Assembly (NCBI GenBank): GCA_963798705.1
Contig: CAWCTW010000005.1
Span: 744,001 to 808,000 of the forward strand
DNA: 64,000 nucleotides
Origin: AC-56 sp963798705
Lineage (GTDB): Bacteria > Actinomycetota > Thermoleophilia > Solirubrobacterales > 70-9
Reading direction: 5' to 3'
The position numbers and the translations under genes were made by a program. Within the stretch, counting starts at the first letter, position 1, and every line of letters begins with the position of its first letter. Below, piece after piece: positions 45,105 through 52,916 of the stretch. The notes under the pieces were generated by a model, which was not told the origin of the DNA, made no database searches, and worked only from the letters and a program-made list of their open reading frames with translations.

Positions 45105-46760
45105 TCACCGCCGCATCCGGCCGTAGACCGCTTCCGTGACCTGCGCGAGATCGGCGAGGAGCCCGGCCTGGGCGCGATGGATCGACGCGGCATCCAGGCG
45201 CTGTGTGAGCTCGTCGAGGTCGCCGTCGGCTCCCGCCACGTACTGGACGCCTTCGGTCGAAACGGCCATGGCGGCCTTGCGGGCATTCACGCGGCTCGCC
45301 GCAGCGAGGGCGGGCGCCTTCAGCCGCCGGGACGCCTTCGGGTCCAGCTCCTTGTCGGCGGCCCGCCGGGCCCGGCGCGCCAGCGCGGCCGCGCCCTCCA
45401 CCTGGGCGATCAGCGCGCCGAGGCGCATCAGGACGTGCTGGTGGCGGGTCAGCCGCTCGACCCGGCAGCGCTCGAGCAACTCGGCGAGGGCATGCTGGGC
45501 GAGCGCGGCGACGTCCGCGCCGACGTCGGGATGCTCGGCGTGGAGCGCTTCGAGCTCGCGTGCTCTCGCGTGGTAGTAATCGCCGCCGGACTTCAGGTGC
45601 TCCTGCCAGCGCCCGCGCCCGATCGTGATCTCCATGATCTCCGACGTGCCCTCGTAGATCCTGGTGATGCGGACGTCGCGCTTGATCTTCTCGACCATGT
45701 AGTCGTGCGTGTAGCCGTAGCCGCCGTGGGCCTGGATCGCAGCGTCGGCCGCCGCGTCTCCGGCCTCGGTCGCCAGGTACTTGGCGATCGCTCCCTCGAC
45801 GTTCAACGCACCCTCGCCCGCGTCCAGCCGCTCGGCGGTCTCCTCGATCGCGGCCCGCGACGCCTCCAGCGCGACCGCGTGGGGGGTGATCAGCTTGTCC
45901 GTGAATCCCTCCTTCTCCGACAGCGGCCCGCCGGCCTGAACGCGCTTGCGGGAGTACGGGATCGCGCGGTCGAGCGCCGCCCAGCCGGCCCCGAGCCCGA
46001 ACGCGGCCACCATCAGCCTCGTGTAGCCGAACACCTGCTGGGCCTGAATGAGGCCCTGGCCTTCGACGCCGCCCACGAGCTGGTCCGCGCCGACGTGGAC
46101 CTTGTCCAGAAACAGAGCCGCGGTGTTGCTCAGCCGGATGCCGTGCTTGTCCTCGGGCTTGCCGTGCGTGAAGCCCTCGGTGCCCGATTCGACGACGAAC
46201 CAGCTCGGCCCGCCGGGAGCGAGGGCCAGGATCGTGTAGAGGTCCGCCACGCCGCCGTTGCTGATCCATTGCTTGGCGCCGCTGATCCGGTAGCCGGTCA
46301 CGTTGCCGTTCTCCGAGACCGGCTCCGCGGTCGTCTTCAGCGTCCCGAGGTCGCTGCCCGCCTCGGGCTCGGTGGCGCCGTAGGCGAACATGATTCCCTC
46401 CTTGGCGATCCGGCTCATGTAGGCGCGCCTCTGCTCCTCCGTCCCCCCCACCCTGATCGGGTCGCTGCCCAGGAACGTCGCGAGCTCCGACGTCGCGAGC
46501 CCCAGGTCGATCGCGGCCATCCGCTCGCAGACCCGGTACACGTCGAACGCGCCTCCCCCCATGCCCCCGTACTTGTACGGCACGAACAGGAGCTGGATGC
46601 CCAGCTCCTCACCGGACGACATCCGACGCACCAGCTGCTCGGGGAACTCGTCGCGCTCGTCGAGCTCGATCAACAGCGAGTCCGGCAGCTCGCGCGCAGC
46701 GAACTCATCGATCGACGTGAGCGCCACCTTCAACATCTCAGCGTTGAGCTCATTCGCCAT
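45105..46760 (-). CDS. Acyl-CoA dehydrogenase with C-terminal extension
   Basis: 551 residues. Flavin-binding and catalytic motifs: MFAYGATEPEAGSDLGTLKT, YRISGAKQWISNGGVADLYT, AIQAHGGYGYTHDYMVEKIK and RITRIYEGTSEIMEITIGRG (Glu base region). The family is usually about 380-400 residues; here about 150 helical residues follow (AEHPDVGADVAALAQHALAE onward), as in very-long-chain or fusion-type dehydrogenases. It lies 31 bp upstream of the megasynthase in the same operon and is divergent from etfB. It could introduce a double bond or, in reverse, reduce an enoyl chain, using the adjacent ETF. Confidence 0.92.
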   Translation of the reverse strand: MANELNAEMLKVALTSIDEFAARELPDSLLIELDERDEFPEQLVRRMSSGEELGIQLLFVPYKYGGMGGGAFDVYRVCERMAAIDLGLATSELATFLGSDPIRVGGTEEQRRAYMSRIAKEGIMFAYGATEPEAGSDLGTLKTTAEPVSENGNVTGYRISGAKQWISNGGVADLYTILALAPGGPSWFVVESGTEGFTHGKPEDKHGIRLSNTAALFLDKVHVGADQLVGGVEGQGLIQAQQVFGYTRLMVAAFGLGAGWAALDRAIPYSRKRVQAGGPLSEKEGFTDKLITPHAVALEASRAAIEETAERLDAGEGALNVEGAIAKYLATEAGDAAADAAIQAHGGYGYTHDYMVEKIKRDVRITRIYEGTSEIMEITIGRGRWQEHLKSGGDYYHARARELEALHAEHPDVGADVAALAQHALAELLERCRVERLTRHQHVLMRLGALIAQVEGAAALARRARRAADKELDPKASRRLKAPALAAASRVNARKAAMAVSTEGVQYVAGADGDLDELTQRLDAASIHRAQAGLLADLAQVTEAVYGRMRR

Positions 46761-47041
46761 GCAGCAGCCCGTTCTCTGGGATTCGGATTCCCCACTGGTG
46801 AGCCTGCCACCTCATGGCGCCCCCGCCATCCGGACTTGACCCGGAGCCTGAACGCGGTAACTACTGATCAGCCGGTTTGCCAGATGGAATCCGGAGCGTG
46901 CTGCCGGCCCGGCAAGCACCAGCGTCGGATTCGGACTAACGTCTCGCGTAACGGCCGTACGAGCTCCCTTTTCACACAACCCCACTAGGAGCCGCTCTAT
47001 ATGCGAATCCTACCCCTCGAGGTTGAGGCCCCTGGTCGGCG
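46761..47041 (+). promoter_or_regulatory. Divergent control region between acyl-CoA dehydrogenase and etfB
   Basis: 281 bp shared by the lipid operon and the ETF genes. A plausible plus-strand promoter is TTGACC at 46836-46841, 16 nt, TAACTA at 46858-46863. I found no convincing minus-strand hexamers and no strong palindrome. Co-regulation of the two transcription units from here is inferred. Confidence 0.35.
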
Positions 47042-47813
47042 ATGAACATCGCGGTCGCGATACGGCTGATGCCGAAGGTGGGCGAGGAGCTCGAGGTCGC
47101 AGGTAGCGGCACGGACATCGATCGTGAGCTCGTCGAGTTGGAGATCAACGAGTTCGACGACCAGGCGCTCGAGGAGGCGGTGCTGGTCAAGGAGGCCACC
47201 GGTGCCACCGTCACCGCCGTCGGGCTGCGGGCGGACGGGATCGATGAGGCCCTTCGCCTGGCCTACGCGCGGGGGGCAGACCGGCTGGTGGTCGTGGAGG
47301 CGGGCGAGATCGACCCATATGACGTACGCACGGGCGCGCTGGCCTTCGCGGAGGCGTTTCGCCAGCTGGCTCCCGACCTCGTGCTGACCGGCGTCCAGAC
47401 GCCATCCGACGTGTTCGGTCAGACGGCGCCCTACCTCGCCGCGACGCTCGGCTGGCCCCAGGCAAACGTCGTCGTCGGAGTCACGCTGGCCGACGGGACC
47501 GCACGCGTCGTGCAGGAGTACGCGGGAGGGCGGCTCGCCGTGCTGGGACTCCAGCTGCCGGCCGTGGTCGGCGTGCAGTCGGCGAGCTCGCCGCCCCGGT
47601 ACGTGGCGATGGCCCGCCTCCGCCAGGCGATGACGGAAGCCAGCCCCGAGACGCTCCAGGTCAGCTTCGAGGCGCCGGGCGCGGCGTCGAAGCTGGTTTC
47701 GCTCGCCCGGCCGGAGCCGCAGGACACAGGCCACGATGATCGAAGGCGACGCCGCGGATGCGGCCGCGCAGATCGCGGCGGTGCTGCGCGAACGGGGGGT
47801 GCTGGAGGGCTGA
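47042..47813 (+). CDS. etfB: Electron transfer flavoprotein beta subunit, one frameshift
   Basis: MNIAVAIRLMPKVGEELEVA, INEFDDQALEEAVLVKEATG, GVQTPSDVFGQTAPYLAATL and VVGVQSASSPPRYVAMARLR are EtfB hallmarks. Near 47,725 the frame slips; the correct C-terminus is MIEGDAADAAAQIAAVLRER then GVLEG in the other frame, ending TGA 47811-47813. The stop overlaps the etfA ATG at 47813. Unrepaired, the two genes read as one fused frame, which I consider an artefact. It carries electrons from acyl-CoA dehydrogenase. Confidence 0.88.
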
Positions 47814-48751
47814 TGGGCGACGTCCTCGTCTACGTCGAATCGCCGGTCAACGCCCGGCTGCTCGCCTTCGCGCGACCCCTCGCAGACGCGGCAGGTGGCG
47901 ACCTGGTGGCCCTGGTCGCGGGGGGTGACCCGGCGGGTGAGGAGGGGTTGGCGGCCGCGGACGTGATCCTCGAGGCGTCGCACGAGACCCTCACTCCCTA
48001 CCTCCCGGAGGCACACCAGGCGGTGCTGGCAGCGGCGATCAGCGAGCGCGCGCCGGACCTCGTGGTGCTCGAGAACACCACGGCGGGCCTGGACCTCGGG
48101 GCCGCAGTGGCGGCGGCGGCAGGGCTGCCCTTCGTGGGCTACTGCCTGGAGCTGACGCTCCAGGACGGCGAGGCGGAAGCGGTCAGCGGTATCTACGCGG
48201 GGCAGCTCCACGCGACCGTGCGCACCTCGCTGCCCGGGGTGTTCGCGGTCAACACCGTGGCCCTGCACGCAGAGCCGCAGGCCGCCGGGCGGGGCGAACG
48301 CATGCAGCTCGCCCCTCCGGCCGAGCTCGAGAGCCTGAGGACGTCGTTCGTCGAACCGGTCGTGCCCCCCGACGAGGGCGTCGACCTCACGAAGGCCGAT
48401 CGGATCCTCTGCGTCGGTCGCGGCATCGGGAGCGCAGAGAACATCGAAATCGCGGAAGAGCTTGCCGAGGCACTGGGCGCCGAGCTCGGAGCCTCGCGAC
48501 CGGTGATCGACTCGGGCTGGCTCCCCAAGGTGCGCCAGGTCGGGAAGTCGGGCGCGCACGTGACGCCGAAGCTCTACCTCTCGCTCGGCGTCTCGGGCGC
48601 GCCAGAGCACGTCGAGGGAATGCAGGGCGCCGAGCTGATCGTCGCCGTGAACACGGATCCTGGGGCGGCGATCTTCCACGTCGCCGACTACGGGGTGCTT
48701 GCCGATCTGTTCGACGTCGCCGACGAGCTGATGGAGCTCATCGGGGAGTGA
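47813..48751 (+). CDS. etfA: Electron transfer flavoprotein alpha subunit
   Basis: 312 residues. VLVYVESPVNARLLAFARPL at the start; the C-terminal FAD domain has ADRILCVGRGIGSAENIEIA, ASRPVIDSGWLPKVRQVGKS, VTPKLYLSLGVSGAPEHVEG and IVAVNTDPGAAIFHVADYG. It pairs with EtfB and binds FAD. Its 3' end overlaps the convergent membrane Fe-S reductase gene by 14 bp. The pair and the convergent protein make an electron path from the acyl-CoA dehydrogenase to quinone. Confidence 0.93.
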   Translation: MGDVLVYVESPVNARLLAFARPLADAAGGDLVALVAGGDPAGEEGLAAADVILEASHETLTPYLPEAHQAVLAAAISERAPDLVVLENTTAGLDLGAAVAAAAGLPFVGYCLELTLQDGEAEAVSGIYAGQLHATVRTSLPGVFAVNTVALHAEPQAAGRGERMQLAPPAELESLRTSFVEPVVPPDEGVDLTKADRILCVGRGIGSAENIEIAEELAEALGAELGASRPVIDSGWLPKVRQVGKSGAHVTPKLYLSLGVSGAPEHVEGMQGAELIVAVNTDPGAAIFHVADYGVLADLFDVADELMELIGE

Positions 48752-50798
48752 GGTCGGGCTCGGCCTGGGCGAGCGCCCGCTCGATCAGCGCGGTCAGCTC
48801 CGCGACCTCGAAGTCGGCGCCGACGACCTTGGCCGCGTCCGAGTACATCGTCAGGTCCTTCGGGCAGCTGACCAGGAAGTAGTCGAGGTCGCCAAGCGTC
48901 TGGGCCTCGCGGATCCGCTGCTCGCTTGGCCGTTCGTCGATGTCCGCGTCCTCCGTCATCCAGATCCGGCCGCCGCCGGCGCCGCAGCAGAATGTGTTCG
49001 TCCCGTTGCGCGGCATCTCCACGAGCTCGGCGCCCGTCGCCTCGATCAGCTTTCGCGGCGCCTCGGTGATTCGGTTGTAGCGCGCCAGATAGCAGGGGTC
49101 GTGGTAGGTGACCCGGGTCCCGGAGAGCGGCGTGCGGAGCGAGATCGCGTCCCGCGCGACGAGGTCGGCGAGCAACTCCGTGTAGTGGTAGGTGGGCTTG
49201 TCGAGTCCGAACTGCGGATACTCGTTGCGCAGCGTGTTCAACGAGTGCGGGTCCGTCGTGAAGATCGCCTCGAACTGCGCGTCGGCGAGCACGCCCATGT
49301 TCTGCTCGACCAGCAGCTCGAACAGGCCCTCCTCGCCGACCCTGCGCACGTCGTTGCCTGAGTTGCGCTCGCCCTCGTACAGCAAGCCGAACGAGACGCC
49401 GGCACCGTGCAGGAGCCGCGCCACGCTTCGCGAGGCGAGCTGGACCCGCTCGTCGAAGGAGGCGAAGTCACCCACGAACCACACGTACTCCACGGGCTCG
49501 GCGCGCGCGTCCGGGATCTTGAACTCGAGGCCCCTGGTCCAACGGGCCCGCATTCGTGCCGACTTGCCGTACGAGTTTCCCTGTTTGCCGTAGTTCTCGA
49601 GCGTCTGCTGAAGGAGAGGGTCCAGCTCGCCCTGGTCGACCAGGTTGCGGCGCATGTCGATGATCGTCGGCACGTGCTCGATGCCCACCGGACAGGCCTC
49701 GACGCAGGCCATGCAGGTCGTGCACGCCCACAGGGCCTCGTCGGAGATCAGCGGCGCGGACGAACCGTTGCCGGCCCGCTGCTCCTCCGGGTGGTCGTAG
49801 AGGCGATCGCGGATGTCGAGGATCACCTGCCGAGGCGCCAGCGGCGTGCCGCTGGCGGTCGCGGGGCAGACCGCCGTGCAGCGGCCGCACTCGGTGCACG
49901 AGAAGGCGTCGAGCACCTGCTTCCAGCTGACGTCGGCGAGCGATGCGACCCCCACCAGACCCTCGGGCGGCGCATCCAGGGCGGCCACCGGGGCCGCCGG
50001 CACGTGCGTGACCGCCAGCGGCCGCTCGGCGCCCCGCGGCGGGAGCTTGGCGAGGAACACGTTCGGGATCGCGGTGATGATGTGGAAGTGCTTGGACAGC
50101 GGCAGCAGGCACAGGAACGCCAGGACCGTGACGTTGTGCAGCCACCAGCCGACCTCGCTGACGGTCTGCGCCGCGGAGCGACCGATGCCACCGAGCGCCG
50201 CTGCCACCAGCGCGGTCAGCGGCGCGAAGTCGCGCTCGTTGCCGTGGATGTCGTCCGCGACCAGGTGCGCAGCGTCGTACATCAGCCCGCCCACCATGAT
50301 CAGCAGGATGAAGACGAGGATCAGGACCCCATCCCAATGAGCGGCCTCGCGATAACGCTCCTCGGCGCGGCCGATCCCGAACAGCCGCGGGGTGTGGAGG
50401 ACGGCCCGGCGGTAGAGCATGTAGACGACGCCGACGATCACGACGGCCTCGAGCAGGTCGCGGGCGACGAAGAACGGCGGGCCGAGCGGCTGGTCCGGCG
50501 CTAACCCGGGAATGTTCCAGTTCGCGTCGAACGCCCGGCCGAACAGCGTGATCACCTGGAGCATCAGGACGACGAATCCCCAGAAGACCAGTGCGTGCAT
50601 GATCCCCGACGGCTGCTCGCCGACCAGGAACTTCTTCTGGCCAAGCCCATCGACGACCATCCGCCTGATCCGTTCCGGGATCCGATCTCCACGCGCCGCC
50701 GGACGTGCAGCCACCAGCAGCCGCATCCTGACGGCCAGGATCCCCGCGAATACCAGGAGCGCGATCGCCCAGAGAATCGGAAAGACGACGTGACTCAA
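48738..50798 (-). CDS. Membrane Fe-S oxidoreductase, ETF:(mena)quinone reductase type
   Basis: About 686 residues from TTG 50798 (MSHVVFPILWAIALLVFAGI). N-terminal NarI-like membrane domain with about six helices, including IMHALVFWGFVVLMLQVITL and HWDGVLILVFILLIMVGGLM. Then two 4Fe-4S clusters, CTECGRCTAVCP and CTTCMACVEACPVGIEHVP, and two CCG (HdrD-type) domains, HDPCYLARYN and TFCCGAGGGRIW. This matches proteins proposed to pass electrons from ETF to menaquinone. The N-terminal start is uncertain. Convergent with etfA. Confidence 0.88.
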   Translation of the reverse strand: MSHVVFPILWAIALLVFAGILAVRMRLLVAARPAARGDRIPERIRRMVVDGLGQKKFLVGEQPSGIMHALVFWGFVVLMLQVITLFGRAFDANWNIPGLAPDQPLGPPFFVARDLLEAVVIVGVVYMLYRRAVLHTPRLFGIGRAEERYREAAHWDGVLILVFILLIMVGGLMYDAAHLVADDIHGNERDFAPLTALVAAALGGIGRSAAQTVSEVGWWLHNVTVLAFLCLLPLSKHFHIITAIPNVFLAKLPPRGAERPLAVTHVPAAPVAALDAPPEGLVGVASLADVSWKQVLDAFSCTECGRCTAVCPATASGTPLAPRQVILDIRDRLYDHPEEQRAGNGSSAPLISDEALWACTTCMACVEACPVGIEHVPTIIDMRRNLVDQGELDPLLQQTLENYGKQGNSYGKSARMRARWTRGLEFKIPDARAEPVEYVWFVGDFASFDERVQLASRSVARLLHGAGVSFGLLYEGERNSGNDVRRVGEEGLFELLVEQNMGVLADAQFEAIFTTDPHSLNTLRNEYPQFGLDKPTYHYTELLADLVARDAISLRTPLSGTRVTYHDPCYLARYNRITEAPRKLIEATGAELVEMPRNGTNTFCCGAGGGRIWMTEDADIDERPSEQRIREAQTLGDLDYFLVSCPKDLTMYSDAAKVVGADFEVAELTALIERALAQAEPDLTPR

Positions 50799-50940
50799 GC
50801 TCGCGTTCCAATCGTGCCAGGAAGGGTCCCGATCCCCATCGCGGTCAATGATCCCGCAGGAAGCTCCCGTCGCCAATGGGACCACCGCGGCCTCATTGGG
50901 GGACTTCGCGGAGCCCCGCTGACGGCCCGAAACGTCCGGG

Positions 50941-51555
50941 CTACCCATGCACCTCGCCGGCGGCGGCGGCGCGAAGCGCCTCCCGGGGGGCACCAGTCTC
51001 GAACGGCAGCTCGACCGCGAGCTCGAGGCTGTCCCCGTAGCGGGCGGTGATTCGCACCGCACCGCTGCGCTCGAACAGGTGGAGCATCGCCCGGTTGTGG
51101 GTCAGGAGCACCGAGGTGAAGCGCCGCACCCCCTCCTCGCCGGCCCTGCGCACGAGACGGTCCATGAGAATGCTCCCCAGGCCCCGGCCCTGCCAAGCAT
51201 CGATGACGGCGACCGATGCCTCCGCGGTGTCGGGGCGGCCTGGCTCCTGAATCGCCCGAGCGATTCCCAACGGCTGCCCGGTTTCGACGTGGATTCCGGC
51301 CAGCGCCTCGTGGCTGTGGTGGTCGACTGCGGTGAGCGTTTCGAGGTCATATGCCGAGAGCAGCTTCTTGTACCCGAGGAAGCGCCGGTAGCGCATCTCC
51401 TCGCCCATCCCGTCGAAGACCGCCTGCACCAGGGGGCCGTCGCCCGGCTCGAGGGCCCGGATGATCACTTGCGAGCCGTCGCGCAGCACGACCCGCTCGG
51501 GCAGGTGAACAGCGGCGAGATTCGAGCCGACCCCGGAACGCACTCGTCGCCCCAT
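50941..51555 (-). CDS. GNAT-family N-acetyltransferase
   Basis: 204 residues. Acetyl-CoA-binding motif AVIDAWQGRGLGSILMDRLV (Q/RxxGxG/A), preceded by VVLRDGSQVIIRALEPGDGP and RYRRFLGYKKLLSAYDLETL, and followed by SVLLTHNRAMLHLFERSGAV. It acetylates an unknown amine: protein or small molecule. The central FLGYKKLLS segment resembles GNAT domains fused to acyl-CoA synthetases of the Pat/AcsA-acetylase type, so lysine acetylation of metabolic enzymes is possible but unproven. Confidence 0.85.
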   Translation of the reverse strand: MGRRVRSGVGSNLAAVHLPERVVLRDGSQVIIRALEPGDGPLVQAVFDGMGEEMRYRRFLGYKKLLSAYDLETLTAVDHHSHEALAGIHVETGQPLGIARAIQEPGRPDTAEASVAVIDAWQGRGLGSILMDRLVRRAGEEGVRRFTSVLLTHNRAMLHLFERSGAVRITARYGDSLELAVELPFETGAPREALRAAAAGEVHG

Positions 51556-51650
51556 GCCGAACCTTTACCCGGATCCGGTCCAGTTGATTACCTCGCGATG
51601 CAGAACCCGTACCCCTACGGATGCCGCGGGAGCCATGCGCGGTGTGCGCG

Positions 51651-52859
51651 TCAGGTCCTCGTTTCCGCCGTTCCGTGGGCACGTGGTCCGCCGACCTGCC
51701 TGTTCTGTCGATGAGCCTCGATGAAGCGTCCGTTGGCAAGCGCCGCACAGATGGCGAGCTCCCCGGCGACGAGGGTTGCCCCGACGATCTCGGCGAACTT
51801 ACGCGCCGTGCCGGTGCCGGTGCAGCCGAGCAGGGCAAGGCATTCGCTTTGGGTTGGCAGCCCGGTGCCACCCCCGACCGTTCCCACCACGAGGTTGGGC
51901 AGTCTGGCAGCGACGTAGAGATCGCTCTCCCCGACCAGCTCGAGATCCAGGAATCCGATGCTCGCGTTGACGACCTGTGCGACGTCCTGCCCGCAGGCGA
52001 TGAACATCGCCGCCAGGCCGTTCGCGAAATGCGCGTTCGCGCCCAACGCCCCCGCCTGCATGGTGCCAAGTCGGCCCGAGGCAGCGAACTCGAGCAGCTC
52101 GCGGGTCGGGACCCCAAGGTGTGTCTCGACGACACTCGCCGGCATGGTCAGGTCGACCGCTACTTCCTTGCCATAGGTTCGGAACAGGTTGATGGCAGCG
52201 GGTTTCTTGTCACTCGAGTAGTTGCACCTCAGGTAATAGCGCTCGCACTCCATGGCCTCCGTCACACGACGACAGATGCGGTCGACGGCGAGATTGACCA
52301 TGTTGAGTCCCATCGCATCGCCGGTGCTGAACACAAACCGTGCGAAAACGCGGCGGCCGAACACATGGGCGTGAATCTCGACCAGACGGCCATGGGCGGT
52401 GGTCTCGCCGGCGACGGCCCCCAGCTCCGGAAGATGATCGTTCAGCCACTCGGCGAGGGCAATGGCGTCACGAGTCGTTGCGACGACGAAGCATGGGGTG
52501 ATGTCAAGGCCATCGGCCACAACGCGCGCGTGGGCCCCACCCGCCTCCGTGATCGCCCGCATGCCGTACTGGTAGGTGGTGACCAGCGTTCCCTCGGTCG
52601 TGGCGAAGGGAACATAGAACAGCCCGTCGGCGTGTTGTCCGTTGACGCGGATCGGTCCTCCGATGCCCAGCGGGACCTGCGCAGCCCCCACGAGGTTCTC
52701 GATGCGCCCGCGTGTCTCCTCGGGTGCGAACGCTGTATCCGCGACGGCCTCGAGGGCGTGCCCGGTGTTGTGCGCGAGCCAGGCGCGCCGCATCGCCGGA
52801 TTCGCACCCAAGATCTGGCGTCGGCCCGTCCCGATGTCGGAGGCAGCGTCGTGGCCCAT
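51651..52859 (-). CDS. Hydroxymethylglutaryl-CoA reductase
   Basis: About 402 residues from ATG 52859 (TTG 52880 possible). Conserved parts: NLVGAAQVPLGIGGPIRVNG, FVPFATTEGTL-like YVPFATTEGTLVTTYQYGM, RFVFSTGDAMGLNMVNLAVD, SSDKKPAAINLFRTYGKEVA (Lys), GANAHFANGLAAMFIACGQD (Asp) and a C-terminal FIEAHRQN (His). It reduces HMG-CoA to mevalonate with NAD(P)H. No other mevalonate-pathway gene is nearby, although an acetoacetyl-CoA synthetase lies at 60.2 kb. Confidence 0.9.
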   Translation of the reverse strand: MGHDAASDIGTGRRQILGANPAMRRAWLAHNTGHALEAVADTAFAPEETRGRIENLVGAAQVPLGIGGPIRVNGQHADGLFYVPFATTEGTLVTTYQYGMRAITEAGGAHARVVADGLDITPCFVVATTRDAIALAEWLNDHLPELGAVAGETTAHGRLVEIHAHVFGRRVFARFVFSTGDAMGLNMVNLAVDRICRRVTEAMECERYYLRCNYSSDKKPAAINLFRTYGKEVAVDLTMPASVVETHLGVPTRELLEFAASGRLGTMQAGALGANAHFANGLAAMFIACGQDVAQVVNASIGFLDLELVGESDLYVAARLPNLVVGTVGGGTGLPTQSECLALLGCTGTGTARKFAEIVGATLVAGELAICAALANGRFIEAHRQNRQVGGPRAHGTAETRT

Positions 52860-52916
52860 ACGGCATGGTCTCCGTGCCAAGCTCCGTCCTCGCCCAACAG
52901 TAACGCCACCACTCGC

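Noticed and set aside
47042..48751. A natural EtfB-EtfA fusion protein
   Set aside because: The linker sequence is nonsense-like (arginine/glycine-rich), while the other frame gives a standard EtfB C-terminus and stop overlapping the etfA ATG. One frameshift explains the fusion.
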